A DNA stretch of 16,262 bases, from positions 1 to 16,262 of the forward strand of contig JAFQVC010000025.1 of the NCBI GenBank assembly GCA_017408205.1, written 5' to 3'. The notes under the pieces are model-generated. The model was given only the letters and a program-made list of their open reading frames with translations, was not told where the DNA came from and made no database searches. The DNA is from Clostridia bacterium. GTDB lineage: Bacteria; Bacillota; Clostridia; Monoglobales; Firm-18. Positions 1 through 7,317 of the stretch are shown piece after piece (within the stretch, counting starts at the first letter, position 1; each line of letters begins with the position of its first letter). Position numbers and translations under genes: made by a program.

Positions 1-2
1 CA

Positions 3-111
3 TCCTAAAATCAAAATTTTTTGATGAAGTTCAAGGCGAATAGAGCCCATAATCCTGTCGGATATGGGCTCTATTTAACGCAGAAATTCGCAAAAAAGAC
101 GATTTTTAGGA
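3..111. repeat. Extended imperfect palindrome, possible MITE-like intergenic element
   Basis: The outer ends match as inverted repeats: TCCTAAAATC near 3-12 against GATTTTTAGGA at 101-111, with one extra A. Inside these, TTTTTTG on the left matches its complement on the right. The core is a strong hairpin at 39-75. The spacing of the matching blocks is almost equal on both sides, so the whole 109 bases is symmetrical about position 57. It lies downstream of the last gene and carries no open reading frame of note. This layout is typical of small non-autonomous palindromic repeats, but one copy cannot prove that. The element may extend past the left edge of the window, and no target-site duplication can be assessed. 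Confidence 0.45.
39..75 (-). terminator. Strong hairpin downstream of the last gene, terminator-like without a U tract
   Basis: Positions 39-50 pair perfectly with 64-75 (AATAGAGCCCAT and its complement). After one bulged A, 52-55 pair with 60-63 around a TGTC loop. This gives 16 base pairs with a GC-rich middle. It lies about 70 bases after the stop codon at 142 and could end transcription or protect the transcript's 3' end. No run of T follows on either strand, so it is not a canonical intrinsic terminator and may only be the core of the surrounding palindrome. Confidence 0.45.
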
Positions 112-141
112 CAATACTGCCTTATCAACCTCGACCTAATG

Positions 142-789
142 CTATCGGTTTTTATAAAATTCTTTAAATATTAATTTTGCATTTTCGCACATTGCCTGTG
201 CCTTTTCAAGTTGACTTTCCCTTACTGCAGGGGTAACATCTCTTACACATAAGTACAGCGGCTCGGTTGCTGTATCTGCAAAATGTTTAAGCAATTCGTT
301 GTCATCAATTCTGAAAGAAAGCGTTCCTGCTTCAAGTTCGGGTTGTATTGTGGAAAGGTCGAGCAATACTCCGCTGTTTTCAAAATCATTTAAATAATAG
401 TCGTTTACAATATAAAGGTAACTTTCACCTACTGTAAGTTCTATCATTAATGCCTGGGCAAGTGCCTGTTCTATTTCCGAATCATCACCCATAAGTGAGG
501 TTTGCATTCTTTGAACTGTCGTAACCACTTTTCCGTCTTTACCGTCAATATCGTTAATAATTGTGGAAAAATAGTTTTTAAATTTCGAATTTGCGTCCTG
601 TTCCATATATATTCCACCGAAAAAGTCAATTGAAATGTCGGGGTTAACCTGATTAACAATTGTATTTACAGTGTAAACTATCGAAACTATCAGAAATAAT
701 ATAACAATTATATGTATTTTATAGTAGTATATAAAGTTTTTAAACCATTCTGAATCCTTCTTTTCGCTCCAGAAACTTTTATCTGCCAT
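142..789 (-). CDS. Single-pass membrane protein of unknown function (215 aa)
   Basis: I do not recognise a named family. The start at 789 is supported by GGAGGG seven bases upstream. The protein has a short charged, aromatic cytoplasmic N-terminus (residues 1-24), one hydrophobic segment (about 25-45, IHIIVILFLIVSIVYTV), and about 170 residues predicted to lie outside the membrane. There is no lipobox, so it is a membrane anchor and not a lipoprotein. The outer part begins NPDISIDFFGG, a beta-rich opening I associate with uncharacterised clostridial membrane proteins, and later has YLYIVNDYYL and EPLYLCVRDV strands. It has two cysteines, one in LCVRD and one in AMCEN near the C-terminus. It starts 56 bases after the SLH protease gene with no good promoter or terminator between them, so the two are probably co-transcribed and may share a task at the cell surface. 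That functional link is inference. Confidence 0.8.
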   Translation of the reverse strand: MADKSFWSEKKDSEWFKNFIYYYKIHIIVILFLIVSIVYTVNTIVNQVNPDISIDFFGGIYMEQDANSKFKNYFSTIINDIDGKDGKVVTTVQRMQTSLMGDDSEIEQALAQALMIELTVGESYLYIVNDYYLNDFENSGVLLDLSTIQPELEAGTLSFRIDDNELLKHFADTATEPLYLCVRDVTPAVRESQLEKAQAMCENAKLIFKEFYKNR

Positions 790-845
790 ATTTATCCCTC
801 CGACTAAATATTAGCATAAAACCAATGTTAACACAATGCTTTTAA

Positions 846-2927
846 CTAAAAGTTTACAAATCCGAAGTCGCTTAAAGTAATTGTCTGTCCGTATGAGTAT
901 AAAATATGATTTGCACCTTTGAGAGCAACAGTCATAAGTGATGAACAAGCCCCCTGATGGTTAGCTCTTGAAACAAGAATTGAATTATTATCGTAGTATT
1001 CAAAAATAGTTCTGTTGCCGTCTTTGAATGATTTTGGGTTAATGCTTAAAGTACCTGAAGCAGTTCCGCCCAACGGGTCTAAAAACATATATATAATACT
1101 TGACAGTTCTTTTGCATCGTCTAAGTATATCATTACAAGCATTGTATTGCCTTCATTCGTTGACGCAATACATTCAATGTAAACCAGTTCTTTCTGCTCA
1201 TCATATACAAGAGATGTAAGACTGTACACTCCGTCTGCAATTATGAAGTCATCTTCTAATTTGTAACAAATACCGTCAAATGAATCGCAATTTGATTTAA
1301 TTAAATCACGAAGCATTTTTTCTTTACTGCCTGTTGTAAATTCGAATGTCAGTGCTCTGCTGTACTCTGACTCAACACCGTTCTTGACTGATACAACAAA
1401 TACATTATAAACTTTTCCATACTCAAGACCTGTAATTACACCCGAATATTCTTCGGCGTGTTGCAGTCGGTACGGTTCGTCTGTATATTCATCGCCGTCG
1501 TACCATAGATATTCCTCGTCGTATTCCTGGTAATATAAGTAATAGTAATCAGCATTATTAACTTTGTCCCACTGAATATACGCTTTGTCGTCCTCTTGTT
1601 TTACTACTCTGATGTTTTTAGGAGGAGGAACAAGGTCGTTTTCGTTCATAACTTCAACAAGAGTTTTGTACTTTGAACGGTCAAAATTCAGGGTTACATA
1701 ATGCATTGGAACTGCATGATTAAGGTTTTGTCCATAAATAAACTCCATGGTAGTTATTCCTATAACCTGACCTTTTTCATTTAACAATGCACCACCGCTG
1801 CTTCCACTTGAAATAGGTGCACTAATCTGGTAATAGTTTACATATTCATTTGCATAATATTTGTTTGATAATAAACCTTCGGAAATTGTGTTTTGAAGAC
1901 CTAAAGGACTACCGATGGTATATACTTTCTGTCCTACATGTACATCTTTATCACTGCCGATTTCAAGATAAGGAAATCCGCTGCCTCTTACCTGTATAAC
2001 AGCCCAGTCCTGCTCTTTGTTGTAACAATATACTCCTGCAATATCGTAAGTTTTCTGTGACGCAGGAATAGTTATGATTCCTGCACTTGCACCTTCAATT
2101 ACGTGATAATTTGTAACCGCTATACCGCTTTCGTCAATGAAAAATCCGCTGCCTGAAGCAAATGGGTCGCCGTAACTGTCTAACACATCGATATAAAATA
2201 CTGCAGGAGAATACAATGAGTAAATTTCTTCTGATGTAGGTAGTTTTCCTGAGTCGGGGTTATTTAAAGTAATATGTTGTCTTAAATTGGCATTTGCCAT
2301 TCTTGATATAATCGCTGCAACTGCACATCTTTGAATATTTGTATTTGGTGTAAAAGTACCTTTTTCGTCATTACCTGTTAATATGCCTGCTCTGTATAAC
2401 TTGTAAACATCTCCAGAATAACTGCTCTGCATATCAACATCAGGAATTGAATTGTCGGCAACCTGATTAATTGTCATTAGTGCATCATCGGGAAGTGCCT
2501 TTGCAAAAATTTGTGCAAACTGTGAGCGTGTTGCAAAAGCGTCAAAATTTCTGTAACTGTCACTGTATATAATTCTGTTACTGATTGCATAATCAACGTA
2601 TGTCTGATACCACACTTCTCCCGATACAAAACTATATGTATTTCCGTAATATATGTTATGAAGACGACTTGCAAGGGTAATTGCTTCTGCAATTGTCAGG
2701 TTGGAATAGGGGGAAAAGGTAATTGTGCTTGTTCCGTTAACCAAGCCCAGTTCGTATGCCGTTTTTACATTTTCGGCATACCATTCGGAAGAAGGTACGT
2801 CATAAAACTGTCCTTCTTTGTATGTATTAATTTTATTAAAGTTATCCATACTTCCGTTTGTATTTGCATAGACATTGATTGAAAGTGCCATTACAATTAC
2901 AAGCAAAAATGAGATGTGTTTTTTCAT
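846..2927 (-). CDS. Secreted SLH-domain trypsin-like (HtrA-type, S1C) serine protease with Fn3 domain
   Basis: This is a 693-residue exported protease. A signal peptide covers residues 1 to about 21 (MKKH, then a hydrophobic run ending NVYA). Three SLH-like repeats follow at about 41-90, 100-147 and 160-212; such repeats bind pyruvylated secondary wall polymers, so the protein probably sits on the cell wall. The chymotrypsin-fold catalytic domain spans about 232-420. Its likely triad is H275 (TNYHVIEG), D307 (KEQDWAVIQV) and S377 (GSSGGA), so it looks active. An Fn3 domain covers about 433-531, opening VPPPKNIRV. Residues 537-693 form a C-terminal domain I cannot assign. HtrA proteases usually carry a PDZ domain after the catalytic domain; here Fn3 takes that place and I see no PDZ. 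The start at 2927 has GGAGGG seven bases upstream. The substrate is unknown; surface-protein quality control or processing is the likely role. Confidence 0.9.
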   Translation of the reverse strand: MKKHISFLLVIVMALSINVYANTNGSMDNFNKINTYKEGQFYDVPSSEWYAENVKTAYELGLVNGTSTITFSPYSNLTIAEAITLASRLHNIYYGNTYSFVSGEVWYQTYVDYAISNRIIYSDSYRNFDAFATRSQFAQIFAKALPDDALMTINQVADNSIPDVDMQSSYSGDVYKLYRAGILTGNDEKGTFTPNTNIQRCAVAAIISRMANANLRQHITLNNPDSGKLPTSEEIYSLYSPAVFYIDVLDSYGDPFASGSGFFIDESGIAVTNYHVIEGASAGIITIPASQKTYDIAGVYCYNKEQDWAVIQVRGSGFPYLEIGSDKDVHVGQKVYTIGSPLGLQNTISEGLLSNKYYANEYVNYYQISAPISSGSSGGALLNEKGQVIGITTMEFIYGQNLNHAVPMHYVTLNFDRSKYKTLVEVMNENDLVPPPKNIRVVKQEDDKAYIQWDKVNNADYYYLYYQEYDEEYLWYDGDEYTDEPYRLQHAEEYSGVITGLEYGKVYNVFVVSVKNGVESEYSRALTFEFTTGSKEKMLRDLIKSNCDSFDGICYKLEDDFIIADGVYSLTSLVYDEQKELVYIECIASTNEGNTMLVMIYLDDAKELSSIIYMFLDPLGGTASGTLSINPKSFKDGNRTIFEYYDNNSILVSRANHQGACSSLMTVALKGANHILYSYGQTITLSDFGFVNF

Positions 2928-2958
2928 TATGTATCCCTCCGGATTATTTTATATCTTT

Positions 2959-2987
2959 ATTATATAACTTTTGTAATAATTTTACAA
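2959..2987 (-). promoter_or_regulatory. Sigma-A promoter of the SLH protease gene, with inverted repeat over the -35 box
   Basis: On the minus strand TTGTAA (2982-2987) is followed by a 17-base spacer and a perfect TATAAT (2959-2964), about 30 bases before the ATG at 2927. The -35 box is also one arm of an inverted repeat, TTGTAA-N5-TTACAA, at 2971-2987, which is a suitable place for a repressor to block the promoter. The repeat is AT-rich and could be chance. No terminator is seen between the beta-glucosidase stop codon at 3010 and this promoter, so read-through from upstream is possible. Confidence 0.7.
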
Positions 2988-3009
2988 TAGTTAAAATATA
3001 ATGTCTTCA

Positions 3010-4362
3010 TTATTGATGCTTTTCTATCCATTCCTTATACCAATATGCAGAGTCTTTAGGTATTCTTTTCTGTGTCTGATAATCAACAAATATAATTCCG
3101 AATCTGTCGCTATACCCGTTTGCCCATTCAAAATTATCCATAAACGACCATACAAAGTATCCGCCCACATCTGCTCCATCATCTGTTGCTTTTTCAAGCT
3201 CATCCAAATACCTGTTAAGGAAATCTATGCGGTTAGGGTCGTGAACCTTTCCATCAAGTGACACCCAATCATGGGCAGACATTCCGTTTTCTGTTACGAA
3301 CACAGGAAGTTTATATCTTTCATATAAAAACCTCGGGCCCCAACGAAGGCACTTAGGTGTAACAGGCCATTGAATCGCGGTTTTTGGAAATCCCTGATAT
3401 CTGTCAGAATATTCCCCTTCGCCATTTTTGCCTACTTTTATCTCACAACCATGATATATATTCTGACCGTAAAAATCAATTGGTTGACTTATAAGTTTCA
3501 TATCTTCTTCAGTAATTTCAGGAAGATATTCCTTGTATAATTCAAGTCCGTCTTCAGGATATTTGCCTAAAACAACAGGGTCGCTCCACCAAGTAACATT
3601 AAAGAAAACATCTTCATTAAGAGGTGGGCAGCTGAAATAAAACTTTCGTGCTGCTTCAATATTTTTGTTTGTTTCTTCTTTAGGATAGGTTGGCACGGAA
3701 GAGGGGGAATATCCTATCCTGATTTTGTTTTTCGCATTTGCTCTTAATGCAATAACCGCTGCACCATGTGCTTTAAGTACATTATGGCACATCTTAAATA
3801 CATCTTTATATGTTGTTTTCAGTCCCGGTGCGTGAATTCCTGACAAATAGCCCAACCCTATAAAACACTGCGGCTCGTTAAATGTAATAAAGTTTTTAAC
3901 ACGGTTAGAATAAAGTTCGGAAATTTTACCTGCATAATCTGCAAACCACTTAACCATTTCATCATTAAGCCATCCGCCTTTTTTATGAAGTTCATACGGT
4001 AAATCCCAATGAAAGAGTGTTATGTACGGTTCGATTGAGTTCTTTACAAGTTCATCTATCAGTTCTGAATAAAACTTTACTCCCTTTTCATTGATTTTTC
4101 CTGTTCCGTCAGGGAAAATACGGGACCAGCTTATTGAAAAACGATATGCCTTTATCCCAAGTTCTTTCATCAGTTTTACATCGTCCTTGAATTTATGATA
4201 ATGGTCGCAGGCAATATCGCCGTTGTGATTTTCATAGACGTTTCCGTTTGTATGTGCAAACGCATCCCACACACTAAGACCTCTGCCGTCTTCATTCCAT
4301 GCTCCCTCTATCTGATAAGATGCGGTGGCAACTCCCCACACGAAATCTTTTTTAAAGCACAT
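3010..4362 (-). CDS. GH1 family beta-glucosidase
   Basis: A 450-residue, apparently full-length glycoside hydrolase family 1 enzyme that cleaves beta-glucosides such as cellobiose by the retaining mechanism. The N-terminal signature F-x-WGVATASYQIEGAW is at residues 7-22. The acid/base glutamate is E163 in TFNEP and the nucleophile is E358 in VTENG. The sugar-binding QIEG, HWDLP and NFEWANGYSDRFG motifs are all present. The E-W pair at 412-413 is typical of enzymes acting on free glucosides, in contrast to the 6-phospho-beta-glucosidases, so a cytoplasmic enzyme acting on imported unphosphorylated disaccharides is most likely. There is no signal peptide. The start at 4362 follows AGGAGA at eight bases. 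It has its own promoter and no transporter gene beside it in the window, so the source of substrate is unknown. Activity on beta-galactosides is possible in this family. Confidence 0.95.
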   Translation of the reverse strand: MCFKKDFVWGVATASYQIEGAWNEDGRGLSVWDAFAHTNGNVYENHNGDIACDHYHKFKDDVKLMKELGIKAYRFSISWSRIFPDGTGKINEKGVKFYSELIDELVKNSIEPYITLFHWDLPYELHKKGGWLNDEMVKWFADYAGKISELYSNRVKNFITFNEPQCFIGLGYLSGIHAPGLKTTYKDVFKMCHNVLKAHGAAVIALRANAKNKIRIGYSPSSVPTYPKEETNKNIEAARKFYFSCPPLNEDVFFNVTWWSDPVVLGKYPEDGLELYKEYLPEITEEDMKLISQPIDFYGQNIYHGCEIKVGKNGEGEYSDRYQGFPKTAIQWPVTPKCLRWGPRFLYERYKLPVFVTENGMSAHDWVSLDGKVHDPNRIDFLNRYLDELEKATDDGADVGGYFVWSFMDNFEWANGYSDRFGIIFVDYQTQKRIPKDSAYWYKEWIEKHQ

Positions 4363-4404
4363 ACTATATTTCTCCTTTAAAAAATTTTAAAATAACTTTA
4401 TTTA

Positions 4405-4433
4405 ATTATATAGTTCATCTTATTTAAAGTCAA
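4405..4433 (-). promoter_or_regulatory. Sigma-A promoter of the beta-glucosidase gene
   Basis: TTGACT (4428-4433), a 17-base spacer and a perfect TATAAT (4405-4410) read on the minus strand. It lies just after the lysS terminator and about 42 bases before the ATG at 4362, so the beta-glucosidase is transcribed independently of greA-lysS. I see no clear catabolite-repression (cre) box in the short leader. Confidence 0.85.
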
Positions 4434-4450
4434 TCCGAATTTTTCATTGC

Positions 4451-4484
4451 AAAAAAGGACAATGGAGTATAAACTCCATTGTCC
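4451..4484 (-). terminator. Rho-independent terminator of the greA-lysS operon
   Basis: A perfect 12-bp stem (GGACAATGGAGT at 4457-4468 against 4473-4484) with an ATAA-type loop. On the minus strand it is followed by six T residues (4451-4456). It begins 12 bases after the lysS stop codon. The + strand side has no T run, so it acts in the lysS direction only. Confidence 0.95.
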
Positions 4485-4496
4485 GGTTTATGTTCG

Positions 4497-5993
4497 TTAT
4501 TTATCCAATGGCTTCATTGTGGGGAAAAGAAGAACGTCACGGATAGCAATTGAATTGGTAAGAAGCATACACATACGGTCAATACCAAAACCGATACCGC
4601 CCGTTGGAGGCATACCGATTTCAAGAGCATTTAAGAAATCTTCGTCGGTGGTATTTGCTTCATCGTCTCCCTGAGCAAGAAGTTCTTCCTGAGCTTTGAA
4701 ACGTTCTCTCTGGTCTATTGGGTCATTAAGTTCTGAATAAGCATTTGCCATTTCCCAACCGTTCATAAAGAATTCGAAACGTTCTGTATATTCGGGATTT
4801 TCCGGCTTTTTCTTTGTTAATGGTGAAATCTCGATTGGGTGGTCCATAACAAATGTTGGCTGAACAAGATGATGTTCTGCAAATTCTTCAAAGAACAATG
4901 CAAGGATATCACCTTTTTTATGTCTGTCTTCAAACTCAACGCCTTTTTCTTTGGCAATTGCTTTTGCTTCTTCGGTAGTTTTAATCTGGTCAAAATCTAC
5001 ACCTGCATATTTTTTAACCGCATCAACCATTGTAATTCTTTCAAAGGGTTTGCCCAAATCCATTTCAATACCGTTGTATTCAATTTTAGTTGTTCCTAAA
5101 ACTTCCTGTGCAACGTGACGGTACATATTTTCTGTTAAATCCATCATACCGTGATAGTCAGTATATGCCTGATACAGTTCCATAAGAGTGAATTCGGGAT
5201 TGTGTCTTGTATCAAGACCTTCGTTTCTGAAAACTCTGCCTATTTCATAAACTTTTTCAAGTCCGCCTACGATAAGTCGTTTTAAGTAAAGTTCCAAAGA
5301 AATACGAAGTTTAAAATCTTCGTCAAGTGCATTAAAATGAGTTTCAAAAGGACGTGCTGCCGCGCCGCCCGCATTTGAAACAAGCATTGGAGTTTCAACT
5401 TCCATAAAACCAAGTGAATCAAGATACTTTCTTATTGAAGTAATAATTTTTGAACGTTTGATAAATGTATCTTTAACGTCAGGGTTCATAATAAGGTCAG
5501 TATATCTCTGGCGGTATCTTAAATCTGTGTTGGTCATTCCGTGGAATTTTTCAGGCAATATCTGAAGTGATTTTGTAAGTAATGTAATTTCTTTGACTTT
5601 TACTGAGATTTCACCCATATGTGTTGTAAATACTTCACCTGTTACACCAACTATGTCACCGATGTCGTACTTTTTGACATCAGCATAACTTTCTTCGCCA
5701 ACTTCATCTTTTCTTATATACAGCTGAATTCTGCCTTCAAGGTCTTGCAAGTCACAGAAACTTGCTTTACCCATACCTCGTTTTGACATAAGGCGTCCTG
5801 CAATTACTACAGTTTTTCCTTCAAAATCACTGTAATTATCTTTTATCTGTTTTGTGTAGTGTTGTCTGTCAAATTTTGTAATTTCGTAAGGATTTTTGCC
5901 GTTGTCAAGCAATTCTTTTAATTTGTCGCGTCTTACTTGTAAAAGTTCGCTTAAACTTTGCTGAGGTGCGTTTTCATTTGTATGTTCTGCCAT
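4497..5993 (-). CDS. lysS: Lysyl-tRNA synthetase, class II
   Basis: Charges tRNA-Lys with lysine in the cytoplasm. At 498 residues it has the usual length for the bacterial LysS family. An N-terminal OB-fold anticodon-binding domain covers about 60-140 ([19 protein letters not shown]). The class II catalytic domain follows, with motif 1 around 195-205 ([10 protein letters not shown]), motif 2 at 255-270 ([16 protein letters not shown]) and motif 3 at 466-478 ([13 protein letters not shown]). The ATG at 5993 is preceded by GGAGG at eight bases, and that site overlaps the greA stop codon. The gap to greA is 12 bases, so the two form one operon. I see no T-box leader; the gene depends on the greA promoter. 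Confidence 0.98.
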   Translation of the reverse strand: MAEHTNENAPQQSLSELLQVRRDKLKELLDNGKNPYEITKFDRQHYTKQIKDNYSDFEGKTVVIAGRLMSKRGMGKASFCDLQDLEGRIQLYIRKDEVGEESYADVKKYDIGDIVGVTGEVFTTHMGEISVKVKEITLLTKSLQILPEKFHGMTNTDLRYRQRYTDLIMNPDVKDTFIKRSKIITSIRKYLDSLGFMEVETPMLVSNAGGAAARPFETHFNALDEDFKLRISLELYLKRLIVGGLEKVYEIGRVFRNEGLDTRHNPEFTLMELYQAYTDYHGMMDLTENMYRHVAQEVLGTTKIEYNGIEMDLGKPFERITMVDAVKKYAGVDFDQIKTTEEAKAIAKEKGVEFEDRHKKGDILALFFEEFAEHHLVQPTFVMDHPIEISPLTKKKPENPEYTERFEFFMNGWEMANAYSELNDPIDQRERFKAQEELLAQGDDEANTTDEDFLNALEIGMPPTGGIGFGIDRMCMLLTNSIAIRDVLLFPTMKPLDK

Positions 5994-6005
5994 TATGTGT
6001 TCCTC

Positions 6006-6485
6006 CTACCTGCTGATTTCAAGAATTTTAAGTTTGATAATACCTGATGGTGCATCAACGTCAACTTCGTCACCGACTTTTTTGCCTATTAATGCAGTAC
6101 CAACGGGAGATTCGTCAGAAATTTTAAAATTTTTCGGGTCTGCCTCTGTTGAGCCAACAATGTTGTAAACAACTTCTTCGTCAAAATCAACGTCAAATAC
6201 TTTGACTTTTGAGCCCAAGGTTACAACGTCTGTTGAGACTTCGTCAGAATCAATAATTTTTACATTTTTAAGCATTGCTTCTATCTGAACTATTCTTGAT
6301 TCAATCTGTGCCTGTTCATTTTTTGCTTCGTCATATTCTGAATTTTCAGACAAATCACCGAAAGAAAGCGCTACTTTGATTTTTTCCGCACATTCTCTGC
6401 GCTTAACTGTTTTTAATTCTTCCAGTTCTGTCTCTAATTTTGTCAGTCCATCGCTTGTAAGAATAACTTGTTTTGATGATGCCAT
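6006..6485 (-). CDS. greA: Transcription elongation factor GreA
   Basis: Rescues backtracked RNA polymerase by stimulating its intrinsic transcript cleavage. The 159-residue length and two-part layout are standard. An N-terminal antiparallel coiled coil (about 10-78) carries the tip motif [15 protein letters not shown], with acidic residues D44 and E47 corresponding to the catalytic tip pair of E. coli GreA. A C-terminal FKBP-like domain (about 85-159) includes [16 protein letters not shown] and ends IKLKILEI. The ATG at 6485 follows AGGAG at nine bases. It is the first gene of a two-gene operon with lysS, a pairing I recall from other clostridia. Confidence 0.98.
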   Translation of the reverse strand: MASSKQVILTSDGLTKLETELEELKTVKRRECAEKIKVALSFGDLSENSEYDEAKNEQAQIESRIVQIEAMLKNVKIIDSDEVSTDVVTLGSKVKVFDVDFDEEVVYNIVGSTEADPKNFKISDESPVGTALIGKKVGDEVDVDAPSGIIKLKILEISR

Positions 6486-6505
6486 TTTTAATGACTCCTT
6501 TCAAT

Positions 6506-6540
6506 TTATCCGTTTAAAGTGTTGCTTTAAAATTATCCGT
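6506..6540 (-). other. Direct and inverted repeats in the greA leader
   Basis: The predicted leader between the transcription start (about 6549) and the ribosome binding site contains a perfect inverted repeat, TTTAAAG-N5-CTTTAAA, at 6513-6531. It is flanked by two copies of the direct repeat ACGGATAA (minus strand; 6506-6513 and 6533-6540). The hairpin is weak because it is mostly A-T. The layout could be a protein-binding site or simple chance; I do not recognise a known motif. Confidence 0.4.
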
Positions 6541-6555
6541 ACAACATATCTACAT

Positions 6556-6584
6556 ATTATATACTATTTAGCCTGAAATGTCAA
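6556..6584 (-). promoter_or_regulatory. Perfect-consensus sigma-A promoter of greA-lysS
   Basis: TTGACA (6579-6584), exactly 17 bases, then TATAAT (6556-6561), matching the consensus at all twelve positions. The stop codon of the upstream unknown gene (TGA at 6581-6583) lies inside the -35 box. Predicted transcription start is near 6549, giving a leader of about 60 bases. Strong constitutive expression is expected for these housekeeping genes. Confidence 0.95.
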
Positions 6585-7261
6585 TCGCTTTTTTTGACGA
6601 TTCCAAGTGCTTCGGACAGCGCCATATTATTGGCTTTAAAGGGTATTTTATGCGGCAGGGAAAGATAGTATTCCATCGGAACGGAAATGTTACTGTCAAT
6701 ATTTAAAATTATTGTATTTTTTGCATAATTGATTTTATTGGAGTTTAATTCTACGGAAAGTTCGCAGGATATTAAATCCTGCGGTTTTTTATGTTCTATA
6801 AACATTCCGTACTCTTCAAACATTTCGTTGATAATTTCTTTTGCATCGGTTTCATTTTCCGATACGATAATTAAATAACGGAAAATTTTTGATGCCTGAC
6901 AAATCATTTTTACAACGTGTTCAGTAAATTCCTCTGTAACTACGGCAATGGAGGAGGTTTCGGAGTTAAGACCGTTAATTTTAAACGCCTTTGTCACAAA
7001 ATACATAAGATTCTTATTAAAAAAATCTTGTCCGTCACAAACTTTGCATTTTGGCGATTTTTTAATTCGTGCACTGTCCGCTACAACCGCAACTTTTACA
7101 TTTTGTTTCCTGAATATTTTATTGTAATTACTGTTGTCATAGGCGACAACCAACCGCGCAAGGTGTTTTTCTACATAAATAAAGTCCGGTTTATTTCTTT
7201 TAATCACATTCTTCTTTTTAATTCTTTGCTCACCTGGTGCAATAATACCTATTGTATTCAA
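6581..7261 (-). CDS. Hypothetical protein, about 226 aa, TTG start
   Basis: I do not recognise this protein. An ATG exists at 7276, but its next codons (GGA GGT) form the GGGAGG Shine-Dalgarno sequence. The better start is TTG at 7261, seven bases after that sequence, giving MNTIGIIAPGEQ. The protein is soluble, with a basic N-terminal region (about 12-25) and a CxxC pair (KCKVC, residues 72-75). A central alternating stretch (SSIAVVTEEF..., then RYLIIVSENETDAKEIINEMFEEYG) looks like a Rossmann-type beta-alpha-beta fold. No catalytic motif is clear, and the single CxxC is not enough to claim zinc binding. It lies between the protease operon, whose terminator hairpin contains its ribosome binding site, and the greA promoter, which overlaps its 3' end. 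It has no convincing promoter of its own, so expression probably depends on read-through. The fold suggestion is inference. Confidence 0.75.
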   Translation of the reverse strand: MNTIGIIAPGEQRIKKKNVIKRNKPDFIYVEKHLARLVVAYDNSNYNKIFRKQNVKVAVVADSARIKKSPKCKVCDGQDFFNKNLMYFVTKAFKINGLNSETSSIAVVTEEFTEHVVKMICQASKIFRYLIIVSENETDAKEIINEMFEEYGMFIEHKKPQDLISCELSVELNSNKINYAKNTIILNIDSNISVPMEYYLSLPHKIPFKANNMALSEALGIVKKSD

Positions 7262-7307
7262 AAAAAGACCTCCCATTATAAACTATATAACAGTTTATTA
7301 CGGGAGG
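7260..7307 (-). terminator. Intrinsic terminator whose 3' arm is the next gene's ribosome binding site
   Basis: Two 16-base arms (7292-7307 and 7269-7284) pair with one G-U and one A-A mismatch around a 7-base loop. The outer six pairs are CCTCCC with GGGAGG. On the minus strand the stem is followed by TC and seven T residues, as in a rho-independent terminator for the ftsE-ftsX-peptidase operon, 10 bases after the S41 protease stop codon. The closing GGGAGG is also the only good Shine-Dalgarno sequence for the TTG-started gene at 7261, so the formed hairpin would both stop transcription and hide that site. Confidence 0.85.
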
Positions 7308-7317
7308 ATAATTAATA

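Noticed and set aside
790..845. A promoter (TTGTGT, 17 bases, TAATAT) and small palindrome at 839-852 before the 215-residue protein.
   Set aside because: Both boxes are poor matches and the palindrome is short and A-T only; co-transcription with the protease is simpler.
2658..2882. A cysteine-rich 74-codon frame on the + strand, at first sight like a small metal-binding or toxin peptide.
   Set aside because: It is antisense to the conserved SLH and signal-peptide region of the protease and has no ribosome site or promoter; the cysteines come from reversed Ala/Thr codons.
4363..4496. T-box or other riboswitch near lysS or the beta-glucosidase.
   Set aside because: The region holds only the lysS terminator and a plain promoter and short AT-rich leader; lysS has no leader of its own.
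7262..7276. ATG at 7276 as start of the unknown gene.
   Set aside because: Its second and third codons are the ribosome binding site itself, and upstream of it is only the AT-rich hairpin loop.
6917..7315. A 132-codon frame on the + strand opposite the unknown gene and the terminator.
   Set aside because: It lies fully antisense to a better frame and crosses a terminator. Its Phe/Lys/Asn-rich composition is what reverse reading of AT-rich coding DNA gives, and no ribosome site is seen.
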